Translations under genes and position numbers: made by a program
The notes under the pieces: generated by a model
Database searches by the model: none
Seen by the model: only the letters and a program-made list of their open reading frames with translations
Told to the model about the DNA's origin: nothing
Assembly: GCF_030997045.1 (NCBI RefSeq)
Contig: NZ_CP116899.1
Coordinates: 1,988,501 to 2,052,500 of the forward strand
Direction: 5' to 3'
Length of the DNA stretch: 64,000 bases
Origin: Microbulbifer sp. TB1203
GTDB taxonomy: Bacteria; Pseudomonadota; Gammaproteobacteria; Pseudomonadales; Cellvibrionaceae
In this document: one piece after another, positions 55,416-64,000 of the stretch
Numbering within the stretch: position 1 is the stretch's first letter
Layout of the letters: each line of letters starts with the position of its first letter

Positions 55416-55787
55416 TCACTGATCCCTGTCTTCAGCCATAAAGCGGATCAGCGCGGCGTACTCCTCCCGTGTACAGTCGAAGCAGAGGCCGCGGGGCGGC
55501 ATGGCTTGGTAACCTTTTTCGACATGAGTCACCAGGGTGTCCATGCCCTGTTCCAGGCGCGGTGCCCAGGCATCGGTGTCGCCGGTGCGCGGCGCTCCGG
55601 CCACGCCAGTGGCGTGGCAGCTGTGGCAACTGCGCAAATAGATTTCCTGTATCTCTTCCCGGCTGGTGCGCGGGTTGTGTTCCGCCGCTGTGTCAACAGC
55701 CGGCTCATCCGGCGAGCAGGCGGTGGAAAGCAAAAGTAACGCCACGACGAGGGAGTTCCTGCACATCTGTCTTCTGTACTCTGTCAT
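55416..55787 (-). CDS. Cytochrome c5-like lipoprotein
   Basis: A 123-residue single-heme protein with CHSCH and a downstream YQAMPPRGLCF that supplies the Met ligand region. The N-terminus has a lipobox (LLLLSTAC), so the mature protein is probably anchored to a membrane. Class I cytochromes of the c5 type share the GxxAMPPRG motif and the second Cys pair. The start could be either the ATG at 55787 or one at 55766. It overlaps the end of the thiF gene by 4 bp. Confidence 0.78.
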   Translation of the reverse strand: MTEYRRQMCRNSLVVALLLLSTACSPDEPAVDTAAEHNPRTSREEIQEIYLRSCHSCHATGVAGAPRTGDTDAWAPRLEQGMDTLVTHVEKGYQAMPPRGLCFDCTREEYAALIRFMAEDRDQ

Positions 55788-56545
55788 CTGCCTTTCGTGC
55801 CACAAACCGGGCAGTCATTATCCCTTTGCAGTTGCAGCGACCGCAATTCCAGGGTCTCCGCCTCGAACAGCTGCAGCCGTCCGCAGCTGGCCAGGGGCAG
55901 ACCCAGAATCCAGCGGATCGCCTCCAGCGCCTGCATGCTGCCGACAACACCCAACGCCGGCCCCATTACCCCCGCTGTGGAGCAGTTCTCCACCGCTTCT
56001 TCACTCTCCTGAGGAGGAAACAGGCAGGCATAGCAGGGCGAGGGATCGGATGAAAAATCGAAACTGACCAGTTGCCCGGAAAAGCCCCGCACCGAGGCCA
56101 TGATCGCCGGCCGTCGGAGTTCGCGACACACGCGGTTGACGGTATGGCGGATGGCCAGGTTGTCAGTGCAGTCGAGCACCAGGTCTATCGAGGGCAACTG
56201 GCCGCGCAGCCAGGGCTCGTCCGCCATGCGCGCGTGGGCGTGCAGGCGGATTTCCGGATTGGCGGCGGTGAGTTGCTGCGCCGCGACCTGGGCCTTGTCT
56301 TTATCGCGGTGATTGGTTTTGTAGAGTATCTGCCGCTGCAGGTTGGAAATTTCCACCCGGTCGCCGTCCACCAGGTGAATCTCACCCACCCCGGCCGCGG
56401 CCAGGTACAGGGCCGCCGGACTGCCTAGGCCGCCGAGACCGATGATCATTATCCGCGCCCGCGCCAGTTTTTCCTGCCCCGCCTCACCCACCTGGGGCAG
56501 CATTATCTGGCGGCTGTAGCGCTGTAACTGTTTGCGGTTCAACAT
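55784..56545 (-). CDS. thiF: ThiF adenylyltransferase (E1-like)
   Basis: A 253-residue E1-like enzyme that adenylates the C-terminal glycine of ThiS. Residues 1-20 are the RYSRQIMLPQVG stretch, then the ATP site GLGGLGSPAALYLAAAGVG and D60 region (VDGDRVEISNLQRQ). The zinc cysteines are CYACLF and CPVC. It is the last thiamine gene, four bases after thiDE. MoeB is similar, but the operon context favours ThiF. Confidence 0.88.
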   Translation of the reverse strand: MLNRKQLQRYSRQIMLPQVGEAGQEKLARARIMIIGLGGLGSPAALYLAAAGVGEIHLVDGDRVEISNLQRQILYKTNHRDKDKAQVAAQQLTAANPEIRLHAHARMADEPWLRGQLPSIDLVLDCTDNLAIRHTVNRVCRELRRPAIMASVRGFSGQLVSFDFSSDPSPCYACLFPPQESEEAVENCSTAGVMGPALGVVGSMQALEAIRWILGLPLASCGRLQLFEAETLELRSLQLQRDNDCPVCGTKGR

Positions 56546-56549
56546 GGAG

Positions 56550-58079
56550 CTATCCGTCTAAAAGGGCCTGGAACTGGCGCACCGCCTGCGCGCAATCGGC
56601 CGCCTGGGTAACGGCGGTGACCACCGCGATACTGCCCACACCGGAGGCCGCAACTTCCGGCGCGCGCTGCAAGTTGATACCGCCGATGGCCACCAGCGGA
56701 TAATCCGGCAGCAGTGCGGCCATGCGCGCGAGCTTGCCCACGCCCTGCAGCTGCCCGCTCATATCCTTGGTACTGGTGGCGAAGATGGCACCGATGGCCA
56801 GGTAGCTGGGGCGGTAGCGGTGGGCGCGCAGCAATTCGTAGAAACCGTGGGTGCTGATTCCCAGCTTCAGCCCGGCATTTTTTATGGCCGCCAGATCGGC
56901 GGTCTGCAAATCTTCCTGGCCCAGGTGTACACCATAGGCGCCGCAGTCGATGGCCAGTTGCCAGTGATCGTTGATAAACAGGCGTAGATCGTATTCGCGG
57001 CCGATGGCCACGGCGCGTTCGATCTCCGCACGCAAATCCGTGTCGGGATTTTTGATTCTCAACTGTAGTGTGCGCACACCCAGCTTTGCCAGCCTTTCCA
57101 GCCAGTCCGTCGAGTCCACCACCGGGTAGAGCCCCAGGCGATTGCTGTCCGGCGGGGGAAAACCCTGTGCGAACCGCGCATTGGCCTCTTCGGAATAGCA
57201 GCCGTATTTTTTTGCCCGCTCCTCAGCGGGTAAAAGTATCTGCGGAAAATCCTCCAGTTCGCCCGGCCAGCCACAGTGGCCAACGGGACCGGAGCCACCG
57301 CCGATGTTTTCCCCGTTGCCGAGGCGAAGGCCCCGCTGCACGGTGGCCTTGGCCACCACACAGGCGTCGCGCAACGGGTAACCCAGCGCCATCGACGCGG
57401 CGATCGCGGAAGACAGGGTGCAGCCAGTGCCGTGGGTGCAGCCGGAGGCAATTTTCCCACCGATCAACCAGTCCGCTTCCTCGCCGTCCCAGAGCAGGTC
57501 GGCCACTTCCCCGGGCACGATCTCGCTGTGACCACCGGTCACCAGGACCGCAGTACAGCCGCGGCTCTGCAACTGCCGGGCGGCAGCGGCGATCTGCTCC
57601 GCACCGCCCACTGGTGTGCCGGCCAGCCACTCCAGTTCGTGCAGGTTGGGAGTAATCAGGTCGCACAGGGGCAGGAGTTCCCGCAGCACCACTTCTCCGG
57701 TGGAACCTTCGGTCAGCGCGGCGCCGCTGGTGGCGACGGCCACGGGGTCGTAGACGACCGGGACCTTTTTGATCTGTCTCAGGCCGCGCAGGAATTCCGC
57801 CACCGCGGCGACCTGTCCGCCGTTGGCGAGCAAACCGATTTTGATGGCGGAGGGAAAGAGGTCCCGCTGCAGTGCCTGCAACTGGGAAAGCAGAATCTCC
57901 GGCGACACCGCATTGATCGCAGCCACCTCGCGGGTGTTCTGCGCGGTGTTGGCGGTAATCGCGGTGCAGCCGTGGCAGCCGAGATCGGCGAAGGTCAGCA
58001 GGTCCGCCTGGATACCGGCGCCGCCGCCGGAATCGCTGCCGGCGATGGACCAGACGATGGGTTTGCTTTTCATAGTCAT
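56550..58079 (-). CDS. thiDE: Bifunctional ThiDE: HMP-P kinase fused to thiamine-phosphate synthase
   Basis: A 509-residue fusion. The ThiD part (1-~270) phosphorylates hydroxymethylpyrimidine phosphate: AGSDSGGGAGIQADL, ITANTAQNT, VYDPVAVATSG and HGTGCTLSSAIA (anion hole). A linker of about 40 residues joins it to the ThiE part (~310-509): GLYPVVDS, QLRIKN, LFINDHWQLA, YGVHLGQEDL and IFATSTK...GVGKL, ending with AIGGI. ThiE couples the pyrimidine and thiazole. ThiD-ThiE fusions are known in other bacteria. The gene begins 8 bp after the thiG stop. Confidence 0.92.
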   Translation of the reverse strand: MTMKSKPIVWSIAGSDSGGGAGIQADLLTFADLGCHGCTAITANTAQNTREVAAINAVSPEILLSQLQALQRDLFPSAIKIGLLANGGQVAAVAEFLRGLRQIKKVPVVYDPVAVATSGAALTEGSTGEVVLRELLPLCDLITPNLHELEWLAGTPVGGAEQIAAAARQLQSRGCTAVLVTGGHSEIVPGEVADLLWDGEEADWLIGGKIASGCTHGTGCTLSSAIAASMALGYPLRDACVVAKATVQRGLRLGNGENIGGGSGPVGHCGWPGELEDFPQILLPAEERAKKYGCYSEEANARFAQGFPPPDSNRLGLYPVVDSTDWLERLAKLGVRTLQLRIKNPDTDLRAEIERAVAIGREYDLRLFINDHWQLAIDCGAYGVHLGQEDLQTADLAAIKNAGLKLGISTHGFYELLRAHRYRPSYLAIGAIFATSTKDMSGQLQGVGKLARMAALLPDYPLVAIGGINLQRAPEVAASGVGSIAVVTAVTQAADCAQAVRQFQALLDG

Positions 58080-58087
58080 TACAGCAG

Positions 58088-58894
58088 CTATTCCTGCAGT
58101 GCGTTATCCGCCTGTTGCCAGAATGGCATATCCAGCGTGGGAGTGCTGGGGCTGGCGGTCTGGCGTTTCAACATCAGCCCCGCACTGTAGGCGGTGCGCC
58201 CGGCTTCCACGGCGAGCCTGAAAGCCCGCGCCATATTCACCGGCTCCTGGGCCCGGGCGATGGCGGTGTTCAGCAGAACGGCATCGTAGCCCATTTCCAT
58301 CGCCTCCGCCGCCTGGGAGGGCGCGCCGATGCCGGCGTCGATAATCAGCGGCGTATCCGGCAAGCGCTCGCGCAGTGTCTGCAGATTGTATTTATTGAGC
58401 AATCCCTGGCCGGTGCCGATGGGCGCGCCCCAGGGCATCAGCACTTCACAGCCCACATCCAGCAGCTTGCGGCACACCACCAGGTCGTCGGTGCAGTAGG
58501 GCAGAACTTTGAAACCGCGCCGCACCAGTTCCCGCGCCGCCTCCACCAGGCCGTAGGGGTCCGGCTGCAGGTTGTAATCGTCGCCGATCACTTCCAGTTT
58601 GAGCCAGTCGGTCTGGAAAATTTCCCGGGACATCTCCGCCAGCGCAATCACTTCCCGCGGGGTTTTGCAGCCGGCGGTATTGGGCAGCAACTGGCAGCCG
58701 GATTCGCGAATGTAGTCCCAGAGCATTTTGCCCTGCTGTTGTTCCGGGCTCTGCCGGCGCAGGGACAGGGTAATGATCTGCGCACCGGAAGCTTCGACCG
58801 ACTCGCGCATAATCGCCGGCGAGGGATACAGCGCGGTGCCGATCAGCAGACGGCTGTCAAAGGTTGCGCCATAGAGTTTCAACAAATCCGCCAT
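58088..58894 (-). CDS. thiG: Thiazole synthase
   Basis: A 268-residue (beta/alpha)8 enzyme that forms the thiazole ring from DXP, the ThiO product dehydroglycine and ThiS thiocarboxylate. Landmarks are GTALYPSP near 22, LPNTAGC (mid-protein), KLEVIGDD with the catalytic Lys, VLPYCTDD, and the phosphate site PWGAPIGTGQG, then IIDAGIGAPSQA. The ATG at 58894 overlaps the thiS stop region; a TTG two codons earlier is less likely. It is part of the thiC operon. Confidence 0.93.
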   Translation of the reverse strand: MADLLKLYGATFDSRLLIGTALYPSPAIMRESVEASGAQIITLSLRRQSPEQQQGKMLWDYIRESGCQLLPNTAGCKTPREVIALAEMSREIFQTDWLKLEVIGDDYNLQPDPYGLVEAARELVRRGFKVLPYCTDDLVVCRKLLDVGCEVLMPWGAPIGTGQGLLNKYNLQTLRERLPDTPLIIDAGIGAPSQAAEAMEMGYDAVLLNTAIARAQEPVNMARAFRLAVEAGRTAYSAGLMLKRQTASPSTPTLDMPFWQQADNALQE

Positions 58895-58896
58895 AG

Positions 58897-59097
58897 TCAA
58901 CCACCCACCACTGGGGCGACGATATCCAGGGCGTCGCCATCGTTCAGCCGGGTCTCCCCGTAGTCTGCCCTGGGCACGAAATCCCCATTCAGGGCCACGG
59001 CAAACGCCTCACCCCTGTATCCCAGCCGTTGCAGCAGACTGGATAAATCCGTCGGCCGCTCCAGCTTTTCCACTTGCCCGTTGACTAGCACTTGCAT
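58897..59097 (-). CDS. thiS: Sulfur carrier protein ThiS
   Basis: A 66-residue ubiquitin-like carrier ending in VVGG, the double glycine that is adenylated and thiocarboxylated. MQVLVNGQ at the start and DFVPRADYGETRLNDGDALDIVAPV are typical. The start codon shares one base with the thiO stop (TGATG), so translation is coupled. Confidence 0.92.
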   Translation of the reverse strand: MQVLVNGQVEKLERPTDLSSLLQRLGYRGEAFAVALNGDFVPRADYGETRLNDGDALDIVAPVVGG

Positions 59098-60170
59098 CAG
59101 GCCACCTGTAAACATTGTTGCATTACCAGTTTCTCTACACGCTCAACCAGCGCCGGCGCCAACAAATAGCCGTGCCGGTAGAGACCATTGACCCGCACCA
59201 ACCGCGGTTCGCCGTGCACATGGGGGAGATTGTCCATAGTGGCGGGACGGCAGTTGACCCGGGATTCGACAACCCGGGCCTCTGCGAATGCCGGATGCAG
59301 CGAATAGAGCGCGGAGGACAGCTCCATCAGGGAGCGTACCGATATCGGCGACATATCCTCGCTCTCGATTTCCGTGGCGCCGATCACCGTCTGCCCCCCG
59401 CTCCGCGGCACCGCGTAGAGCTGGTAGCGCGGGTGCAGCAGGCGCACCGGCCGCTGCAACTGGACCTCGCGGGTTTCCACCACCAGCACTTCACCGCGCA
59501 CGCCGCGCAGCCCTTCAACCTGCCCCTTGGCGCCGAGGCCACGGCAGTCGATGACGCAGTCGAAACTCAGCTTGCTTTCACCGTGTTCCACACAACCGGG
59601 AGTGCACTCCACCGGCGTGCGCTCGCGCAGGTGAACCCCCTGCTGTCGCAGAAGGTTCAACAGCACCGGCAACAGGCGGCGATTGTCGATGTCCCCCTCG
59701 CTCTCCAGGTACAGCCCCTGTTCGAAGTTTTCCAGGACCGGCTCCAGTTGTTGCAGCTGCCCCCTGTCCAGTGGGCGAACCTGAGCACTCTCATCGCCGC
59801 TCAGCTTACCGGCCAACTCTCGTTGGAAGTGTTCCAGTTCACTTCTATCACGCCCGTGCGCCACCAGCACACTGCCGGCGCGGCGAAACTCCACCGCCTT
59901 TCCGCTCTGTGTTTCCAGCTGCCGCGCCCAGTCGGGCCACAACTCCAGGCTACGGATACCCAGGTCATACACTTCCCGTTGGCTGTGCACCAGTTCCGAC
60001 AGCGGCGAGATCATCCCGGCGGCAGCCCAGCAGGCACCGCTGGGCGTGGTGAAATCCCGCGCTTCAAACAGGCTGATATCGCAGTTGCGCTGTGCCAGCC
60101 GCCAGGCCAGCAGGCGGCCCATCAGACCGCCGCCGGCTATGGCGATTCGGGGGGCATTGTTGTCGGTCAC
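59097..60170 (-). CDS. thiO: Glycine oxidase ThiO
   Basis: A 357-residue FAD-dependent oxidase that converts glycine to dehydroglycine for thiazole synthesis. The FAD-binding GGGLMG is near residue 15, with CWAAAGMISP nearby and a C-terminal VNGLYRHGYLLAPA. Presence of ThiO rather than the radical enzyme ThiH indicates the aerobic route. I start it at the GTG at 60170, which has GGAAG upstream; a frame from 60227 reads through a family B repeat and is rejected. It follows thiC across about 160 bp. Confidence 0.85.
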   Translation of the reverse strand: MTDNNAPRIAIAGGGLMGRLLAWRLAQRNCDISLFEARDFTTPSGACWAAAGMISPLSELVHSQREVYDLGIRSLELWPDWARQLETQSGKAVEFRRAGSVLVAHGRDRSELEHFQRELAGKLSGDESAQVRPLDRGQLQQLEPVLENFEQGLYLESEGDIDNRRLLPVLLNLLRQQGVHLRERTPVECTPGCVEHGESKLSFDCVIDCRGLGAKGQVEGLRGVRGEVLVVETREVQLQRPVRLLHPRYQLYAVPRSGGQTVIGATEIESEDMSPISVRSLMELSSALYSLHPAFAEARVVESRVNCRPATMDNLPHVHGEPRLVRVNGLYRHGYLLAPALVERVEKLVMQQCLQVA

Positions 60171-60189
60171 TAAACGTCTTCCGTTATCA

Positions 60190-60267
60190 GTAGGATGGGC
60201 AAAGGAGCGAAGCGATGTGCCCATCACAGGCCCTGTTGATGGGCACGCTGCGCTTTGCCCACCCTAC
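60190..60267. repeat. Family B inverted repeat between thiC and thiO
   Basis: GTAGGATGGGCAAAGGAGC and its mirror (GCGCTTTGCCCACCCTAC) face each other around about 12 bp. It could form a hairpin in the thiamine mRNA between the first and second genes. Confidence 0.75.
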
Positions 60268-60327
60268 GGCTTTGACAGTAGTAGAAAGTCCAATAGGCTC
60301 TGCTACCAAAGCTCCGAGCAAAGTCCA

Positions 60328-62238
60328 TCAGCCCTTGTGATATAGCTCGCTGCCCATATCCTTGAATTTGATCGCCATCTCCTCCATGCCCTTCTCCGCT
60401 TCCTGTTTGGCTGCATACTCCCGGACATCCTGAGTAATTTTCATGGAGCAGAACTTCGGCCCGCACATGGAACAGAAATGCGCAACCTTGCCGGATTCCT
60501 TGGGCAGGGTTTCATCGTGGTAGGTGCGCGCGCGCTCCGGGTCCAGGCCCAGATTGAACTGGTCTTCCCAGCGGAACTCGAAACGCGCCTTGGACAGGGC
60601 GTTGTCCCTCATTTGCGCCCTCGGATGTCCCTTGGCCAGGTCCGCGGCATGGGCAGCGATCTTATAGGCCATCAGCCCCTCTTTAACATCCTCTTTGTTG
60701 GGTAGCCCCAGGTGCTCCTTGGGAGTTACGTAGCACAGCATGGCGCAGCCATAAGTGCCGATCAGAGCTGCACCAATACCGGAGGTGATATGGTCGTAGC
60801 CGGGGGCGATATCGGTGGTCAGCGGGCCGAGGGTATAGAAAGGCGCGCCGTGGCAGTGTTTCAACTGCTCATCCATATTTTCCTTGATCTTGTGGATGGC
60901 CACATGGCCGGGGCCCTCGATCATGGTCTGCACGTCGTGCCGCCAGGCAATTTCGGTGAGCTCGCCCAGTGTGTGCAGTTCGCCAAACTGGGCCTCGTCG
61001 TTGGCATCGGCAATGGAACCCGGGCGCAGGCCGTCACCGAGACTAAAGCTCACATCGTAGGCCTTCATGATTTCACAGATTTCCTCGAAATGGGTGTAGA
61101 GGAAATTCTCCCTGTGATGGGCCAGGCACCACTTGGCCATAATGGAACCGCCGCGGGACACGATTCCGGTTACCCGCTTGGCGGTCATCGGCACGTAGCG
61201 CAACAGCACGCCGGCGTGAATAGTGAAGTAGTCCACGCCCTGCTCCGCCTGCTCGATCAAGGTATCGCGGAACACCTCCCAGTTGAGGTCCTCGGCGACG
61301 CCGTCGACTTTTTCCAGCGCCTGGTAAATGGGCACTGTGCCGATGGGTACCGGCGAATTGCGCAGTATCCACTCGCGGGTCTCGTGAATGTTCTGGCCGG
61401 TGGACAGATCCATCACAGTGTCCGCCCCCCACTTGGTCGACCACACCAGCTTTTCCACTTCCTCTTCAATGGAAGAGGTCACCGCGGAGTTACCGATATT
61501 CGCGTTGACCTTGCACAGGAAATTGCGGCCGATAATCATCGGCTCCAGCTCCGGATGGTTGATATTGGCCGGAATGATCGCGCGGCCCTCGGCCACCTCG
61601 CGGCGCACGAACTCAGGGGTGATCTGTTCGGGAATATAGATTCCGTCGCGGGCTTTCTGGTAATGGGATTCCTTCAGCGCATCGGCAATCTGCGCGCGGC
61701 CCATATTTTCGCGCACAGCGATAAATTCCATTTCCGGGGTGACAATACCGCGACGCGCATAGTGCATCTGCGAGACATTCATACCCGCCATGGCTCGGCG
61801 CGGCGAAGGCAGGTTTTCGAAGCGGATATGATCCAGGCCGCTGTCCGCCATACGCTTCTGGCTGTAGGCGGCCTGGCGGGAGGTGAGCACCTCGGTATCG
61901 TCGCGCGCCTCGATCCAGGCCTGGCGCAACTTGGGCAGGCCCTCCCGCACATCAATCCTGTTCTCCGGGTCCGAGTAGGGACCAGAGGTGTCATACACCT
62001 GCAGCGGCGCGTTGGGCTCCAGTACCGGATTCTGCTCATCGCCGCCCACCACACTGTCGCCGAGACAGATTTCCCGCACACCCACGCGAATATCCGGGGT
62101 TTCACCCTGCAGATAAACCTTGCGGGAGTTGGGGAAAGACTGCGCGGTGAGATTGTCCAGAAATGATTTCGCGGAATCGCGACTGGCGACACGGCTGGAT
62201 TTGGCGGCGCGGGCGGGCTGATCGGTAACCTGAGACAT
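60328..62238 (-). CDS. thiC: Phosphomethylpyrimidine synthase ThiC
   Basis: A 636-residue radical-SAM enzyme that converts AIR to HMP phosphate. The start at 62238 has AGGGG 5 nt upstream; a longer frame would run into the riboswitch. Signature stretches are NINHPELEPM, GADTVMDLSTG, MTAKRVTGIVSRGGS, HVAIHKIKENMDEQL and the C-terminal cluster CSMCGPKFCSM (CxxCxxxxC). It is the first gene of the thiamine operon. Confidence 0.95.
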   Translation of the reverse strand: MSQVTDQPARAAKSSRVASRDSAKSFLDNLTAQSFPNSRKVYLQGETPDIRVGVREICLGDSVVGGDEQNPVLEPNAPLQVYDTSGPYSDPENRIDVREGLPKLRQAWIEARDDTEVLTSRQAAYSQKRMADSGLDHIRFENLPSPRRAMAGMNVSQMHYARRGIVTPEMEFIAVRENMGRAQIADALKESHYQKARDGIYIPEQITPEFVRREVAEGRAIIPANINHPELEPMIIGRNFLCKVNANIGNSAVTSSIEEEVEKLVWSTKWGADTVMDLSTGQNIHETREWILRNSPVPIGTVPIYQALEKVDGVAEDLNWEVFRDTLIEQAEQGVDYFTIHAGVLLRYVPMTAKRVTGIVSRGGSIMAKWCLAHHRENFLYTHFEEICEIMKAYDVSFSLGDGLRPGSIADANDEAQFGELHTLGELTEIAWRHDVQTMIEGPGHVAIHKIKENMDEQLKHCHGAPFYTLGPLTTDIAPGYDHITSGIGAALIGTYGCAMLCYVTPKEHLGLPNKEDVKEGLMAYKIAAHAADLAKGHPRAQMRDNALSKARFEFRWEDQFNLGLDPERARTYHDETLPKESGKVAHFCSMCGPKFCSMKITQDVREYAAKQEAEKGMEEMAIKFKDMGSELYHKG

Positions 62239-62329
62239 GCTGACCCCTGTGGCTTGCGGAAGATTGACGCCGCAGTGCCCGGGGCAGACAGATTTAAGAG
62301 AGAGGAGTCGCGACAAATGGCGACTTCAG

Positions 62330-62411
62330 ATCTTGTTTCCTACGCGGGGATAACCCCGATCAGGTTCAACGGATCTCGCTACAGCGATCTCAGCCCACAG
62401 GCACTCCGACA
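62330..62411 (-). ncRNA. TPP riboswitch (THI element)
   Basis: On the minus strand the element begins GTCGGAGTGCC and contains the thi-box landmarks GGGCTGAGATC, CCGTTGAACCTGATC and GCGTAGGAA. It lies in the leader of thiC, so thiamine pyrophosphate would shut off the operon, most likely at translation or by premature termination. The order of helices matches the known TPP aptamer. Confidence 0.95.
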
Positions 62412-62422
62412 AGTTGTGCCGC

Positions 62423-62428
62423 AGTATA
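62423..62428 (-). promoter_or_regulatory. Candidate -10 box of the thiC operon
   Basis: TATACT on the minus strand lies 12 bp upstream of the riboswitch 5' end, which fits a transcript starting just before the aptamer. No convincing -35 is visible. Confidence 0.45.
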
Positions 62429-62503
62429 GTAGATGCCCTTCGCCGTGAACAGGATGCCGGTGTGTGGATTGTGAACTGGGGCGGGTATCCGGTCGGAAAG
62501 TCT

Positions 62504-62829
62504 GATCGCGGCCATGGGCCGCTCCTACAGGGAGGGAGTGAGATTATTCTGTTGGAGCGGCCGCTGGCCGCGATCGGGGTTGGATTCGGTACGGTGAGGA
62601 AGAGGCTGTTAACTTCTGCCTCGCCATCCCTGGCGCGGCTTCTAAGTGTTCGATCCTGCCCCGGCCCGGCCATCCCTGGCCGGTCGCCCCAGAGCGCGCG
62701 AAGCTGCGCTTCGCAAACGCGCTCTGGGGCCCTACTCTGATCGCGGCACATCCCTGTGCCGCGCCCCTACGAGCGCCTGCGGCGTCCAAATCGGCTTTCC
62801 TGCCGATTTGTCACGATGTTCGGCAGTAG
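62504..62829. repeat. Palindrome-rich intergenic region between thiC leader and rRNA terminator
   Basis: Two family A copies (62504-62530 and 62549-62575), a hairpin GCCCCAGAGCGCG/CGCGCTCTGGGGC (about 62689-62730), a related GATCGCGGCAC/GTGCCGCG stem (about 62738-62765) and an AAATCGGC/GCCGATTT hairpin (about 62787-62810). I see no gene in this stretch. Confidence 0.65.
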
Positions 62830-62849
62830 GCGTTTGTGCAATCTGTAAA

Positions 62850-62890
62850 TAAAAAAAAGGGCCACCCGCTTGGGTGGCCCTTTTTTTATT
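62850..62890 (-). terminator. Rho-independent terminator of the rRNA operon
   Basis: AAAGGGCCACCC/GGGTGGCCCTTT stem with a 4-nt loop and a long T-run on the minus strand, 6 bp beyond the 5S rRNA 3' end. Confidence 0.95.
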
Positions 62891-62896
62891 TAGAAG

Positions 62897-63012
62897 CCTG
62901 ACGATGACCTACTCTCACATGGGGAGACCCCACACTACCATCGGCGATGCTGCGTTTCACTACTGAGTTCGGCATGGGATCAGGTGGTTCCACAGCTCTA
63001 TGGTCGTCAGGC
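62897..63012 (-). rRNA. rrf: 5S ribosomal RNA
   Basis: A gammaproteobacterial 5S rRNA: 5' GCCTGACGACCATAG pairs with the 3' GGTCATCGTCAGGC end, with GTGGAACCACCTGATCCCAT and GCCGAACTCAG in the conserved central loops. It is the last gene of the operon. Its ends may be off by a base or two. Confidence 0.95.
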
Positions 63013-63281
63013 AAACTGGCTTGGGTTGGCTTGGTCTTATGAGCGGTTGCTCTGCACTGCCGTCTGACTGTCCGTTTGCCGCTGATTTTCCAGCGTTACA
63101 GTCAACCCAAATAAGTCGGTAAAACAATCTGTAGTAATACACCGCAAGGCCGCTCTTTCAAGCGTCGTCTGCGCGTCTCTCTGACTTCACAATCCCGCTT
63201 CACTTCGAGTCTCGATTTCAAGCTTTCACTCTCAGTCTTCACTCTCCGCTCAGCAGTCGTCAGTAACCATCTCTGTTGTAT
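63013..63281 (-). other. 23S-5S intergenic spacer
   Basis: About 270 bp between the large rRNAs, containing TTC-rich direct repeats (GATTTCAAGC, TCACTCTC) but no tRNA. It would be removed during rRNA processing. Confidence 0.6.

Positions 63282-64000
<719 letters not shown>

Noticed and set aside
63013..63281. tRNA or small protein in the 23S-5S spacer
   Set aside because: No cloverleaf can be drawn, and the short open frames are within an rRNA precursor.

Overview
The window looks like chromosomal DNA from a GC-rich gammaproteobacterium that degrades plant or algal polysaccharides. A Cellvibrionales member such as a Microbulbifer relative is my best guess. The evidence is the Na+-pumping oxaloacetate decarboxylase, the TamA/TamB pair, several OmpW-like porins, the thiazole branch built on glycine oxidase (ThiO), and a large arabinan locus. 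The assignment is inference from gene content, not from a search.

Layout. 1-1291: end-truncated gene for a secreted protein with 100-residue tandem repeats. 1532-18936: an arabinan/L-arabinose island. It holds a secreted endo-arabinanase (GH43 plus ricin-type lectin), a YtfQRT-YjfF-type ABC importer, a mutarotase, every enzyme of the non-phosphorylating oxidative L-arabinose pathway (dehydrogenase, lactonase, arabonate dehydratase, FAH-family AraD1, ketoglutarate-semialdehyde dehydrogenase), a GntR/FCD regulator, a GPH-type symporter and an intracellular GH43 arabinofuranosidase. Arabinan would be cut outside, imported, released as arabinose and oxidised to 2-oxoglutarate. 19048-21845: three tandem OmpW-like genes that share a promoter-proximal palindrome. 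22147-23255: BolA and a DjlA-like co-chaperone. 23745-27157: oadGAB. 27365-33058: dusC, then a tight ligA-polX-fpg/nei operon that together could carry out base-excision repair. 33402-35387: an FtsH-type protease. 35671-35747: tRNA-Arg(ACG). 36036-37601: a TonB-like orphan and MtfA. 37643-42284: a periplasmic molybdenum hydroxylase with a 2Fe-2S subunit and a triheme cytochrome c. 42601-48827: tamB, tamA and a small membrane protein. 48968-52207: acetoacetyl-CoA synthetase with a divergent LysR regulator that appears to start at CTG. 52186-54117: HAAS/PadR pair and Dps. 54223-55787: a Vgb-like beta-propeller and a cytochrome c lipoprotein. 55784-62411: a TPP-riboswitch-controlled thiamine operon (thiC, thiO, thiS, thiG, thiDE fusion, thiF). 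62850-64000: the 3' end of an rRNA operon (5S and partial 23S).

The intergenic DNA is unusually rich in interspersed palindromes. At least five families of hairpin repeats recur between genes, often nested in one another, and one copy seems to supply the ribosome-binding site and start codon of a cytochrome gene. A 12-unit heptamer satellite lies just after the repair operon. These repeats, the repair operon and the tandem operators are the parts most worth a second look.
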